Below, piece by piece: positions 26,169-33,487 of a DNA stretch of 40,749 nt. The stretch is from an uncultured Alphaproteobacteria bacterium (GTDB taxonomy: Bacteria; Pseudomonadota; Alphaproteobacteria; HIMB59; GCA-002718135), in contig CACNHT010000012.1 of assembly GCA_902620285.1 (NCBI GenBank), positions 1 through 40,749 of the forward strand, written 5' to 3'. The notes under the pieces are model-generated. The model did not search any database. It worked only from the letters and a program-made list of their open reading frames with translations, and was not told the DNA's origin. Position numbers and translations under genes: made by a program. How positions within the stretch are numbered: position 1 is the stretch's first letter; every line of letters starts with the position of its first letter.

Positions 26169-27073
26169 TTAAAAACCATTGATGTAGCTTTAAAAATTAA
26201 ACTATGTCTTTTAGCTAATTCAAATTTATCACTTGAATATCCACCACCTATTACTGTCGCAATAGGAATTGATTTATTTTTAAAAAATTCTAACACTGTA
26301 ATATCTCTTTTTAATAATCCTTCAGTTGTTATTTTTAAATTTCCTAGTTTATCATTCTCATGAATATCAACTCCAGTATCAAAAATTACTAAATCAGGAT
26401 TAAAATTTTTTATACAACTATTAAGTGTTTGATATAATATTTCTAAATATTCATTATCTTCTAAATTATCATCTAATTCAACATCCATGTCACTTATTGA
26501 TTTTCTAAATGGAAAATTATTTTTACAATGAATAGAGCATGTAAAAATTTTATCATTATCTTTAAGGATTGAGGCTGTACCATCTCCCTGATGCACATCA
26601 GTGTCAAAAATTAATATTTTTTTTACTTGATGGGTTCTTATTAAATGTAATGAAGCATAAGCCAAATCGTTAAAAACACAGTATCCTGAACCAAAATCTC
26701 TATGACTATGGTGTGTGCCACCTGCTAAATGATTTGCTATACCATTCTTAATTGCTTCTTTGCATGTTAATAGAGTTCCATTAACTGCTAAAAAAGAACG
26801 ATTAGAAAGTGTTTCTGACCATTTAAAACCCAATCTTCTTATTTCTTTATCGGATAATGTACCATTTTTAATTTTTAATACGTAATCTAAATCATGACAT
26901 ATAGAAACCTCATCAACACTTGCTTTTTGAGGGTTTAGAATTTTTGCACGATGATAAAAATCTGAAGTTTTTAATTCATTATATAAATCTGAAAACTTAC
27001 TGGCAGTAAATTTATGATTTTCAGGCAGAGGAATGTCATAATCTTCGTGTGTTACCCAACTGATTTTTTTCAT
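26165..27073 (-). CDS. Histone-deacetylase-family (arginase-fold) amidohydrolase
   Basis: This 302-residue protein matches the HDAC/AcuC/acetylpolyamine amidohydrolase superfamily. The active-site pair is H121–H122 (GGTHHSHRDFG). Zinc ligands are D159 and H161 (DTDVHQGDGT) and D236 (DTGVDIHEN). A GGGYS block follows. The form resembles HDAC11-like/class IV bacterial proteins. Substrates in bacteria are acetylated polyamines, acetyl-CoA synthetase or other acyl-amides; this one is undetermined. It converges on the secreted hypothetical gene and is divergent from a PhyH-type dioxygenase. Confidence 0.92.
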   Translation of the reverse strand: MKKISWVTHEDYDIPLPENHKFTASKFSDLYNELKTSDFYHRAKILNPQKASVDEVSICHDLDYVLKIKNGTLSDKEIRRLGFKWSETLSNRSFLAVNGTLLTCKEAIKNGIANHLAGGTHHSHRDFGSGYCVFNDLAYASLHLIRTHQVKKILIFDTDVHQGDGTASILKDNDKIFTCSIHCKNNFPFRKSISDMDVELDDNLEDNEYLEILYQTLNSCIKNFNPDLVIFDTGVDIHENDKLGNLKITTEGLLKRDITVLEFFKNKSIPIATVIGGGYSSDKFELAKRHSLIFKATSMVFN

Positions 27074-27305
27074 AAATTTGCCTCTTTTTAACTCAATTTA
27101 TGCCAAAATTAATTTGTACATAGATTATGTGGCACTAATCTACCAATATATATTTAGTGAGTAAATGTATTCTATCCATAAAGAATTAGTGTCACAACCA
27201 ATATGGAATTTGTTTTAATATTTGATTTATTAATTATTTGTTTAATTGGTTTTTTTATTGTCAATTTTTATTGAATTAATAACCAATTTAAATAATATTT
27301 TAAGA
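27074..27305. promoter_or_regulatory. Divergent regulatory region with 12-bp inverted repeat
   Basis: At 232 bases this is the largest gene-free gap in the window, between the divergent deacetylase and dioxygenase genes. It holds an inverted repeat: TGTGGCACTAAT at 27128–27139 and ATTAGTGTCACA at 27185–27196. The arms pair over 12 positions with one G·T. They are separated by 45 bases, too far apart for a simple terminator. A similar GTGGCAC/GTGCCAC pair lies at 31137–31210. It may be an operator pair or a structured leader; no clear sigma-70 hexamers were identified. Confidence 0.5.
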
Positions 27306-28085
27306 ATGAAAGATTTTTATGATCTAAATGGCTATTTTTCACCATTAAAAATTTATAATGCAAAAGAAGCAAATTTTTTTAGAAATAAATTAGAAGACTC
27401 AGAAAAAAAATTAGGTAAACTTCATTATATTGTGAAAACTTATACAATAATGAAATGGGTTTATGAAATAGCAACTAATAAAATATTGCTTGATTTTGTC
27501 GAAGAAATAATTGGTAAAAATATATTGTTATATAATGCAACTTTTATAATAAAAGAACCAAATACTAAAACACACGTAAGTTGGCATCAAGATCTTACCT
27601 ATTGGGGATTTGATAACAATGAAAAACAAGTAAGTGCATGGTTAGCTTTATCCAAAGCTAATGATCAAAGTGGTTGTATGCAAATGATTCCAGGTTCACA
27701 TAAAAATGGATTTTTTGAACATCATTCAACTGAAGATAAAAATAATGTTTTATCTAGAGGTCAAACTGTAAAAGATATTGATATAAATAAAGCAGTATCA
27801 TGTCCGTTAGAACCCGGTGAAGTTTCTTTTCATCATGGTCTAACATTACACGCATCTCAACCTAATTTTAGTAATGACAGAAGAATAGGTTTAAATTTTC
27901 AATTTATTTCTCCTGATATGAAACAATTAAAAAGTAAAAATGATAGTGCTATTTGTATAAGAGGGAAAGATACCTTCAATAATTTTAAAACAGATACAGT
28001 AGCAAAAGATGATTTTGACCATGAAGCTTATCAACATCTACTAGAACTGAATAACCATTATAATGAAACAATAAGAAAAAATTAA
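27306..28085 (+). CDS. Phytanoyl-CoA dioxygenase (PhyH)-family oxygenase
   Basis: This 259-residue (from ATG 27306) non-haem Fe(II)/2-oxoglutarate oxygenase has H94-x-D96 (VSWHQDLTYW), H182 (TLHASQPNFS) and the cosubstrate arginine in NDRRIGLNF. MQMIPGSHKNG is the usual family block. Bacterial PhyH proteins hydroxylate small molecules such as amino acids, ectoine or betaine-like compounds; this substrate is unknown. A TTG 60 bases upstream would add 20 hydrophobic residues and is unlikely because homologues begin near the NGYF segment. It stands alone, divergent from the deacetylase. Confidence 0.88.
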   Translation: MKDFYDLNGYFSPLKIYNAKEANFFRNKLEDSEKKLGKLHYIVKTYTIMKWVYEIATNKILLDFVEEIIGKNILLYNATFIIKEPNTKTHVSWHQDLTYWGFDNNEKQVSAWLALSKANDQSGCMQMIPGSHKNGFFEHHSTEDKNNVLSRGQTVKDIDINKAVSCPLEPGEVSFHHGLTLHASQPNFSNDRRIGLNFQFISPDMKQLKSKNDSAICIRGKDTFNNFKTDTVAKDDFDHEAYQHLLELNNHYNETIRKN

Positions 28086-28147
28086 TATTTATTTATTAGA
28101 ATCTGAAATAAGAGATCTAAAAATTAAATTCTTTTTAATCAAATCAT

Positions 28148-29059
28148 ATGAATGTTTTATCTGGAATTAGTATCGGATTTATTGGTTACACAATATTTGT
28201 CATTTTAGATACAATAATTAAAAAATACCTAGTTAATGAATATTCTGTTTTTCAAATAAATTTTTATATTTGTCTTTTTAGTTTTATACCAACATTATTA
28301 ACTCTTTATTTTTTAAACAAATGGAGCTCACTAAAAAATGATATTATTCATATTCAGCTTCTTAGAGGATTATTCGGATTAATATCTGGAGCTTTAGTAG
28401 TCTATTCTTTTAGAAAACATTCGTTCAATGAAATCTATCCAATTTTATTTAGTGCACCATTAATTATAACAATGTTATCACATTTTTTTTTAGGTGAAAA
28501 AGTTGGTATAAGAAGATGGTCTGCTGTAATCGTCGGCTTTTTAGGTGTGTTAATTGTAAGTAGACCTGGCACTATTCATTTTTCATTAAGTTTGTTTGGT
28601 TTAATTTTTTCAGCATTTTTAATGGCAATTAACATTACTTTAGTTAGAAAATATTCAAATAATCAATCATCGATTGCTTTTACTTTTTATGCTTTTTTAT
28701 CTGCAACTGTTCTAAATGGATTAATTTCTATCAATAATCACGTAACTTTATCATTTAATGATTTAATGATACTGATTTTTTGTGGAATAATTTGTGGCAT
28801 AGGAGGTAATTGTTTAACAATTGCCTCTAAATTTTTAGAGTCCAGTATTTTTGCTCCAATACAATATTCACAAATTTTTTCAGGAGCTATACTTAGTTAT
28901 TTATTCTTTGCCGAAATACCTGATATTTTTGAAATTATAGGATCGATAATTATTGTCTCAAGTGGAATTTATATAATAATTAGAGAAACAAATATAGGTA
29001 TTAGGCCATATATTAAAAAAGATTCAAGATTTCGTGATCAATTTAATAGAGGTCATTGA
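28148..29059 (+). CDS. EamA/DMT-superfamily transporter
   Basis: This 303-residue, ten-helix permease has two EamA repeats. It shares APLIITMLSHFFLGEKVG and GFLGVLIVSRPGTI with the transporters at 23991 and 31307, which suggests a local paralogue group. A basic cytoplasmic tail (YIKKDSRFRDQFNRGH) closes the protein. It follows the dioxygenase by 62 bases and is terminated by a strong hairpin at 29064–29086. A role in moving the oxygenase substrate is possible by context only. Confidence 0.88.
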   Translation: MNVLSGISIGFIGYTIFVILDTIIKKYLVNEYSVFQINFYICLFSFIPTLLTLYFLNKWSSLKNDIIHIQLLRGLFGLISGALVVYSFRKHSFNEIYPILFSAPLIITMLSHFFLGEKVGIRRWSAVIVGFLGVLIVSRPGTIHFSLSLFGLIFSAFLMAINITLVRKYSNNQSSIAFTFYAFLSATVLNGLISINNHVTLSFNDLMILIFCGIICGIGGNCLTIASKFLESSIFAPIQYSQIFSGAILSYLFFAEIPDIFEIIGSIIIVSSGIYIIIRETNIGIRPYIKKDSRFRDQFNRGH

Positions 29060-29063
29060 ATAT

Positions 29064-29086
29064 AATAGCTGGAAATTCCAGCTATT
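29064..29086. terminator. Bidirectional Rho-independent terminator
   Basis: A perfect 9-bp stem, AATAGCTGG / CCAGCTATT, with a 5-base AAATT loop (partly pairable) sits between the convergent DMT gene (stop at 29059) and the cupin gene (stop at 29090). The plus strand continues into a T-rich run (TTAATTTATTTTTT), which suits termination rightwards. It is the clearest terminator hairpin in the window. Confidence 0.8.
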
Positions 29087-29089
29087 AAT

Positions 29090-29452
29090 TTATTTTTTCC
29101 ATGGTCCAAAATCTTTTTGATCAGAAGTAAATTCGTATGAGATAAATTCATCATCACTAACTATCCACCCATCATGCCCTGGTGCTAAATAATATGCATC
29201 ACCTGCTTTAAAATAATCTTCAGAACCATCATCATGTTTTACTCTCATTTCACCTTGAACAACAACACCAACATGACCAGCTTGACAACTTTCAGTTCCT
29301 ACAATTGGTTTTATGCATGAACTCCAACTCCATCCAGGTTGTAAAGTTGTCTTACTCATAGTAACATTTCCAAGAGTAACTGTTGATGAATGAGCTTTAT
29401 TTGGTGTTTTAATTTCACCATCAGAAAAAGATTTTCTCATTACATTAGACAT
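29090..29452 (-). CDS. Small cupin-domain protein
   Basis: This 120-residue single-domain cupin contains GHVGVVVQGEMRV, the first cupin motif, and KAGDAYYLAPGHDGWI, the second. These give metal-ligand histidines and a glutamate. There is no signal peptide. Such small cupins act as metal-dependent enzymes or ligand-binding proteins; this one is not assignable further. The minus strand carries a perfect AGGAGG (29464–29459) 6 bases before the ATG, the strongest ribosome site seen here, suggesting high translation. It is divergent from an MFS permease. Confidence 0.87.
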   Translation of the reverse strand: MSNVMRKSFSDGEIKTPNKAHSSTVTLGNVTMSKTTLQPGWSWSSCIKPIVGTESCQAGHVGVVVQGEMRVKHDDGSEDYFKAGDAYYLAPGHDGWIVSDDEFISYEFTSDQKDFGPWKK

Positions 29453-29458
29453 TCAAAA

Positions 29459-29464
29459 CCTCCT
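29459..29464 (-). promoter_or_regulatory. Strong Shine-Dalgarno (AGGAGG) of the cupin gene
   Basis: The reverse strand reads AGGAGG six bases before the cupin ATG. Most genes in this window have weak or no recognisable Shine-Dalgarno, so this perfect site both fixes the start and hints at strong translation. Confidence 0.7.
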
Positions 29465-29505
29465 ACTTTGTGTTATTAACAAATTATTAAACTATTTTAA
29501 ATATT

Positions 29506-30693
29506 ATGAAATTAACAATTAATAACAATAATCCAATTACATTACTTATTTTATCCTCAATAGCTATGCCTATTGCATTTAGTACTTGGATGGTTTTATT
29601 AAATAATTTCTCAATTGAAAGAGCAAGTTTTACTGGAGTCGAAATTGGAATACTTCAAAGTATCAGAGAGATACCTGGCTTCCTAGCATTTACTATTATT
29701 TTTTTACTGTTCTATTTTAAAGAACAATATTTTGCTATTTTTTCTTTAGCCTTAACTGGTTTTGGTGTTGCGATTACAGGTTTCTTACCAACTGTTTATG
29801 GTTTGTATTTTACAACAATTATTATGAGTACTGGCTTTCATTATTGTGAAACAGCCAAAAATTCTTTGAGTTTACAATGGCTTTCAAAAGAAGAAGCTCC
29901 ACCAGTTCTAGGAAAATTATTAGCTGTTAGCTCAATTACGTCCTTATTTTTGTATTGTATTATTTGGAGTTTATTAGAAATCTTTAATTTAGATTATAAG
30001 TTCATATTTTTAATTGCAGGATTAATTTGTATTTTTGTTTCTTTTTACTTGTTTATTTCTTTTCCTTTTTTTGAAATTAAAAATAAACAACATAAAAAAA
30101 TAATTCTAAAAAAAAAATATTCTCTTTACTATATTTTAATTTTTTTATCAGGTGCTAGAAGACAAATTTTTGTAGTTTTTGCAGCTTTTTTAATGGTAGA
30201 AAAATTTGGATATTCAGCATCGCAAGTTACTTTACTATTTTTAGTTAATTATATTTTTAATTGGTTTTTTGCAGAACGTATTGGAAAGTTAATAAATATA
30301 TTTGGTGAGAAGAAATGTCTAATATTTGAATATATTGGACTCGTAATTGTTTTTACATCTTATGCATTCGTGACTAATGCTTATGTTGCAGCAGGTTTAT
30401 ATATTATTGATCATATGTTTTTTGCATTAGCTATTGCAATTAATACATATTTTCAAAAAATTGCTGACCCAAAAGATATTGCAAGTACTGCAGGTGTTTC
30501 ATTTACTATCAATCACATAGCTGCAGTATTTATCCCAGTAATTTTAGGATTTGTTTGGATTAATTCTCATTCAATAGTTTTTTTAATTGGTTCTTTTTTT
30601 GCTCTACTATCTTTAATCGCTTCATTCTTTATACCTAATAATTTATCAAAAATTATTTTAGATCAAAGTAATTTAAAAAAAGTAAGGGTATAA
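29506..30693 (+). CDS. Major facilitator superfamily transporter
   Basis: This 395-residue integral membrane protein has about twelve predicted helices in two six-helix halves with a basic central loop (KNKQHKKIILKKKY, about residues 190–203), the MFS layout. FGYSASQVTLLFLVNY and the ERIGKL segment in the second half resemble a cytoplasmic A-type loop. The substrate is unknown. The gene is divergent from the cupin and its end lies 1 base from the convergent YjbQ stop. Confidence 0.85.
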   Translation: MKLTINNNNPITLLILSSIAMPIAFSTWMVLLNNFSIERASFTGVEIGILQSIREIPGFLAFTIIFLLFYFKEQYFAIFSLALTGFGVAITGFLPTVYGLYFTTIIMSTGFHYCETAKNSLSLQWLSKEEAPPVLGKLLAVSSITSLFLYCIIWSLLEIFNLDYKFIFLIAGLICIFVSFYLFISFPFFEIKNKQHKKIILKKKYSLYYILIFLSGARRQIFVVFAAFLMVEKFGYSASQVTLLFLVNYIFNWFFAERIGKLINIFGEKKCLIFEYIGLVIVFTSYAFVTNAYVAAGLYIIDHMFFALAIAINTYFQKIADPKDIASTAGVSFTINHIAAVFIPVILGFVWINSHSIVFLIGSFFALLSLIASFFIPNNLSKIILDQSNLKKVRV

Positions 30694-30694
30694 T

Positions 30695-31114
30695 TTACTC
30701 ACCTATATAACTAAGAATTATTTTTCTTTTGTATTTACTGTACCTGTGTTCAATTAGATATATTCCTTGCCACATACCTAATTGCATTTCTTTATTGTTT
30801 ATAGGAATTGTTAATGAAGTTTGAGTAAGCATAGATTTTATGTGAGCAGGCATATCATCATCTCCTTCATAACCGTGTTTATATAATGAAGCATCTTCAG
30901 GAACTATTCTTTGAAAAAAAGAATTAATATCATCTAATACATCAAGGCTAGCATTTTCCATTATTGTTAATGAAGCAGAAGTGTGTTGTATAAATATATT
31001 TAACTGACCTTTAATGATATTATTTTTTACAATCCAATCATGAACATTATTTGTAATTTCATACATTCCCTGTCCATTATTAGAAATTATCAATTCATCT
31101 TGTAGATTTAACAT
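30695..31114 (-). CDS. yjbQ: YjbQ-family (UPF0047) protein
   Basis: This 139-residue protein matches UPF0047/YjbQ in full. It has NIFIQHTSASLTIMENA, a DDDMPAHIKS block, and the C-terminal QLGMWQGIYLIEHR. The conserved histidines of these blocks form a metal/phosphate pocket in known structures. E. coli YjbQ has been reported to have thiamin-phosphate-synthase-like activity, but the physiological role is unsettled. It converges with the MFS gene and is divergent from a DMT gene across a region containing a 21-codon ORF. Confidence 0.92.
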   Translation of the reverse strand: MLNLQDELIISNNGQGMYEITNNVHDWIVKNNIIKGQLNIFIQHTSASLTIMENASLDVLDDINSFFQRIVPEDASLYKHGYEGDDDMPAHIKSMLTQTSLTIPINNKEMQLGMWQGIYLIEHRYSKYKRKIILSYIGE

Positions 31115-31306
31115 TTTCTAATCTTAAAATGAAGTCGTGGCACCTACAAGGAGAATTATAATGAAAATTAATGTTATGAAAAAAAGAACTATTCTTTTGA
31201 TAAGTGCCACAATTTTTAAAATATAATCAAATTTTGTTTTAATAGAGATATAAATAAGGAAAAATTGTGTTATGATTATCTTAATTTTTTTAGGTAGGAA
31301 TATTAT
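31115..31306. promoter_or_regulatory. Divergent yjbQ/DMT region with GTGGCAC…GTGCCAC repeat
   Basis: This 192-base gap lies between divergent genes. GTGGCAC at 31137–31143 is the exact inverse of GTGCCAC at 31204–31210. The arms enclose an AAGGAG and the first two-thirds of a 21-codon ORF. The right half is close to the right arm of the 27185–27196 element (AGTGCCACAA here, AGTGTCACAA there). It could be an operator pair or a long-range stem controlling the leader ORF. Confidence 0.45.
31161..31226 (+). CDS. Possible leader peptide or mini-protein (21 aa)
   Basis: This short ORF encodes M-K-I-N-V-M-K-K-R-T-I-L-L-I-S-A-T-I-F-K-I and is preceded by a perfect AAGGAG (31148–31153) 7 bases before the ATG. 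The peptide has a basic N-terminus and a hydrophobic core. It lies 80 bases upstream of the DMT permease gene on the same strand and inside the GTGGCAC inverted repeat. A regulatory leader peptide or small membrane peptide are both possible. No recognised family. Confidence 0.4.
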   Translation: MKINVMKKRTILLISATIFKI

Positions 31307-32197
31307 TTGTTAAACAATAATCAATTTGCAATTTTTTTAATTATTATATCAATTATTTTTGGAACTCTTATGGGTACATTTATAAAATTAGCCCAAGATG
31401 AATTAAATGTATTTACAACAGGTTTTTTACGTTTTTTCTTTGGATTTTTAATCATCACCCCTTACATTCTTAAAACAAAATTTGAAGTATTTAGTACAAA
31501 AAATTTAAAAATTCATATTTTACGGTCAGCACTAAATTTACCTGCAATGCTACTTGGTTTTGCAGCTTTAGCTATGCTTCCATTAGAGAAAATGACAGCC
31601 ATTCATTTTATAGTTCCTATCATTGTTACAATCTTAGCTGTGATATTTTTAAAAGAAAAAATCTATTTATATAGGTCAATTGCATTAGTGATGGGTTTTC
31701 TAGGAATGTTAATAATATTGAGACCGGGTATTATTGATATTTCTATTGGAATATATATGGCGCTTATTTCATCGCTAATTTGGTCAGTAGTTATAATTTT
31801 AACTAAAAAAGTATCTAAGGATGATAGTGCTATAACAATATTATCACACCAGTATGTTTATATGAGTCTTTTTTCATTTCCATTAGTTATATATTTCTGG
31901 GATCAACCAAGCTTAAAAACAATTATTCTTATATTATGTGCTGCAATGTCAGGAACGATCTTACATATTGCATTAAATCATGCATATAAATTAGTTGATG
32001 TAACTATGACTCAACCTTATTCATTTTTAGGCTTAGTAGTTTCATCAATAATTGGATATTTTGTTTTTTTTGATAAACCTGATTTTTATACCTGGTTAGG
32101 CGCCTCTGTAATTTTTTGTGGTGTGCTTCTAATTTCTTATAGAGAACTTCAATTAAATAAAGAAATTACAAGAAAGAGATTAAATATTAATTCATAA
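31307..32197 (+). CDS. EamA/DMT-superfamily transporter
   Basis: This 296-residue, ten-helix permease has two EamA repeats, with VPIIVTILAVIFLKEKI and GFLGMLIILRPGII in the first. The start is a TTG. It is supported by a TAGGA ribosome site 7 bases upstream and because it gives a complete first helix, whereas the next ATG falls within that helix. It shares motifs with the DMT genes at 23991 and 28148. The leader contains the 21-codon ORF. It is followed 42 bases later by the TPR/apionate-lactonase-like operon, for which it could be a transporter (inference only). Confidence 0.87.
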   Translation: MLNNNQFAIFLIIISIIFGTLMGTFIKLAQDELNVFTTGFLRFFFGFLIITPYILKTKFEVFSTKNLKIHILRSALNLPAMLLGFAALAMLPLEKMTAIHFIVPIIVTILAVIFLKEKIYLYRSIALVMGFLGMLIILRPGIIDISIGIYMALISSLIWSVVIILTKKVSKDDSAITILSHQYVYMSLFSFPLVIYFWDQPSLKTIILILCAAMSGTILHIALNHAYKLVDVTMTQPYSFLGLVVSSIIGYFVFFDKPDFYTWLGASVIFCGVLLISYRELQLNKEITRKRLNINS

Positions 32198-32239
32198 TAT
32201 TAATATTTAACATCGTTAGATTATGTGTATTATTAGTAA

Positions 32240-33487
32240 ATGCAAAATAATTATTTTTATAAATGGATAGATAGTAATAAAGATGATGAAATAAATAGTT
32301 TCAAAGAATGTATCGATTCATATATTTATTTTAAGAAAGATGCTTTTTATAAAACTAACAAACTAATTAAAAAAAAACCAGAATTTAATGCTCCAAAATT
32401 ATTAAAAATAGTTTTATTGCTTTTTTCTAGAGATGTACAAAAAATTTCATTAGCTAGAGAAACATTAAAATCAATTTCCATTGATGAAGTAAATGATTAT
32501 TTTTATCAATATTTAGAGATAGTAAATCTCTGGATTAAAAATGATTTAAAAAATTTATTAAATAAATTGGAATTAATTATAAAAGATAATCCCAAAGATA
32601 TTTTTGCAATCAGATTATTTCATTTTAATAATATTTTTTTGGGTATTGATAGTAAATTTTTAAATAAACATGAGGAAATACTAAGTAAGTGGTCTGAAAA
32701 TGATCAGCATTATAATTTACTATTAGGGATGACTAGCTATGCTTTTGAAGAAAATAATATAATTGATAAAGCTAAGCTTTTAGCCTTAAATTCACTAAAA
32801 CAATCATCAAATGATTTGTGGAGTTGGCATGCCCTTTTGCATGTACACGATAATGAGAATAACGACTCAATTAATAACAATGATAATTTTAATAAAATTA
32901 ATTGGTCAATTTATGGGCCAATAAAAAGACATATATGGTGGCACCAATCATTAATATTATTCTACAATCAAGAATATGAGAAAAGTTTAAAACTATTTGA
33001 TAACTATTTCTCTTCTTCAGAAATTTTTTATTTAGATTTTTGTAATGCTTGCTCTTTTTTATTAAGGCTTCATTACAAAGGAGTGGATGTTAAAGAAAGA
33101 ATGGATAAACTAAAAGATTATGCTGAATATTTTAAAAATCAACACATACTTCCATTCATTGATTATCATCTTATTTTTTATTACTTATACTATAATGACC
33201 AAGATTATTTTCAGCAACTTGAAGAGAAAATGGAAAAAAATTATTTAGAAAATTCTTTTAAAGAAAATTATATTAATTACTTAAATCCAATTATTCATTG
33301 TATGAAAACAAATGAATCATTAAACAAAAATATAATTAAATCACAATTTAAATACCTAGGAGGTAGTTTTGCTCAACGAGAACTTATTTTTTTAAGTTTA
33401 ATCCAAAATACAAAATATGAAAAAAATAAATCAGATTTAATATCAGAATATAATGATTATAAATCAGTTTCAAAATTATATGTATAA
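32240..33487 (+). CDS. TTC38-like tetratricopeptide repeat protein
   Basis: This 415-residue, predicted all-helical protein has no signal peptide. The central region matches the TTC38 family: LLLGMTSYAFEENNI, then SNDLWSWHALLHVHDNE, then IKRHIWWHQSLILFYNQEYE with LKLFDNYF. The paired W-x-H motifs are typical of that family. Function of bacterial TTC38 proteins is not established. It overlaps the next gene by at least 8 bases, so it is the first gene of a three-gene operon with an apionate-lactonase-like protein and a sugar dehydrogenase. Confidence 0.8.
   Translation: MQNNYFYKWIDSNKDDEINSFKECIDSYIYFKKDAFYKTNKLIKKKPEFNAPKLLKIVLLLFSRDVQKISLARETLKSISIDEVNDYFYQYLEIVNLWIKNDLKNLLNKLELIIKDNPKDIFAIRLFHFNNIFLGIDSKFLNKHEEILSKWSENDQHYNLLLGMTSYAFEENNIIDKAKLLALNSLKQSSNDLWSWHALLHVHDNENNDSINNNDNFNKINWSIYGPIKRHIWWHQSLILFYNQEYEKSLKLFDNYFSSSEIFYLDFCNACSFLLRLHYKGVDVKERMDKLKDYAEYFKNQHILPFIDYHLIFYYLYYNDQDYFQQLEEKMEKNYLENSFKENYINYLNPIIHCMKTNESLNKNIIKSQFKYLGGSFAQRELIFLSLIQNTKYEKNKSDLISEYNDYKSVSKLYV

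Noticed and set aside
27246..27305. Twenty-residue N-terminal extension of the PhyH oxygenase from a TTG
   Set aside because: The segment is hydrophobic and T-rich, the start is a TTG without a ribosome site, and the family begins near the NGYF segment, so the ATG at 27306 is preferred.
33453..33479. Alternative upstream ATG for the apionate-lactonase-like gene
   Set aside because: It increases the overlap with the TPR gene from 8 to 35 bases and adds nine residues of no family character. It cannot be fully excluded because neither start has a Shine-Dalgarno.
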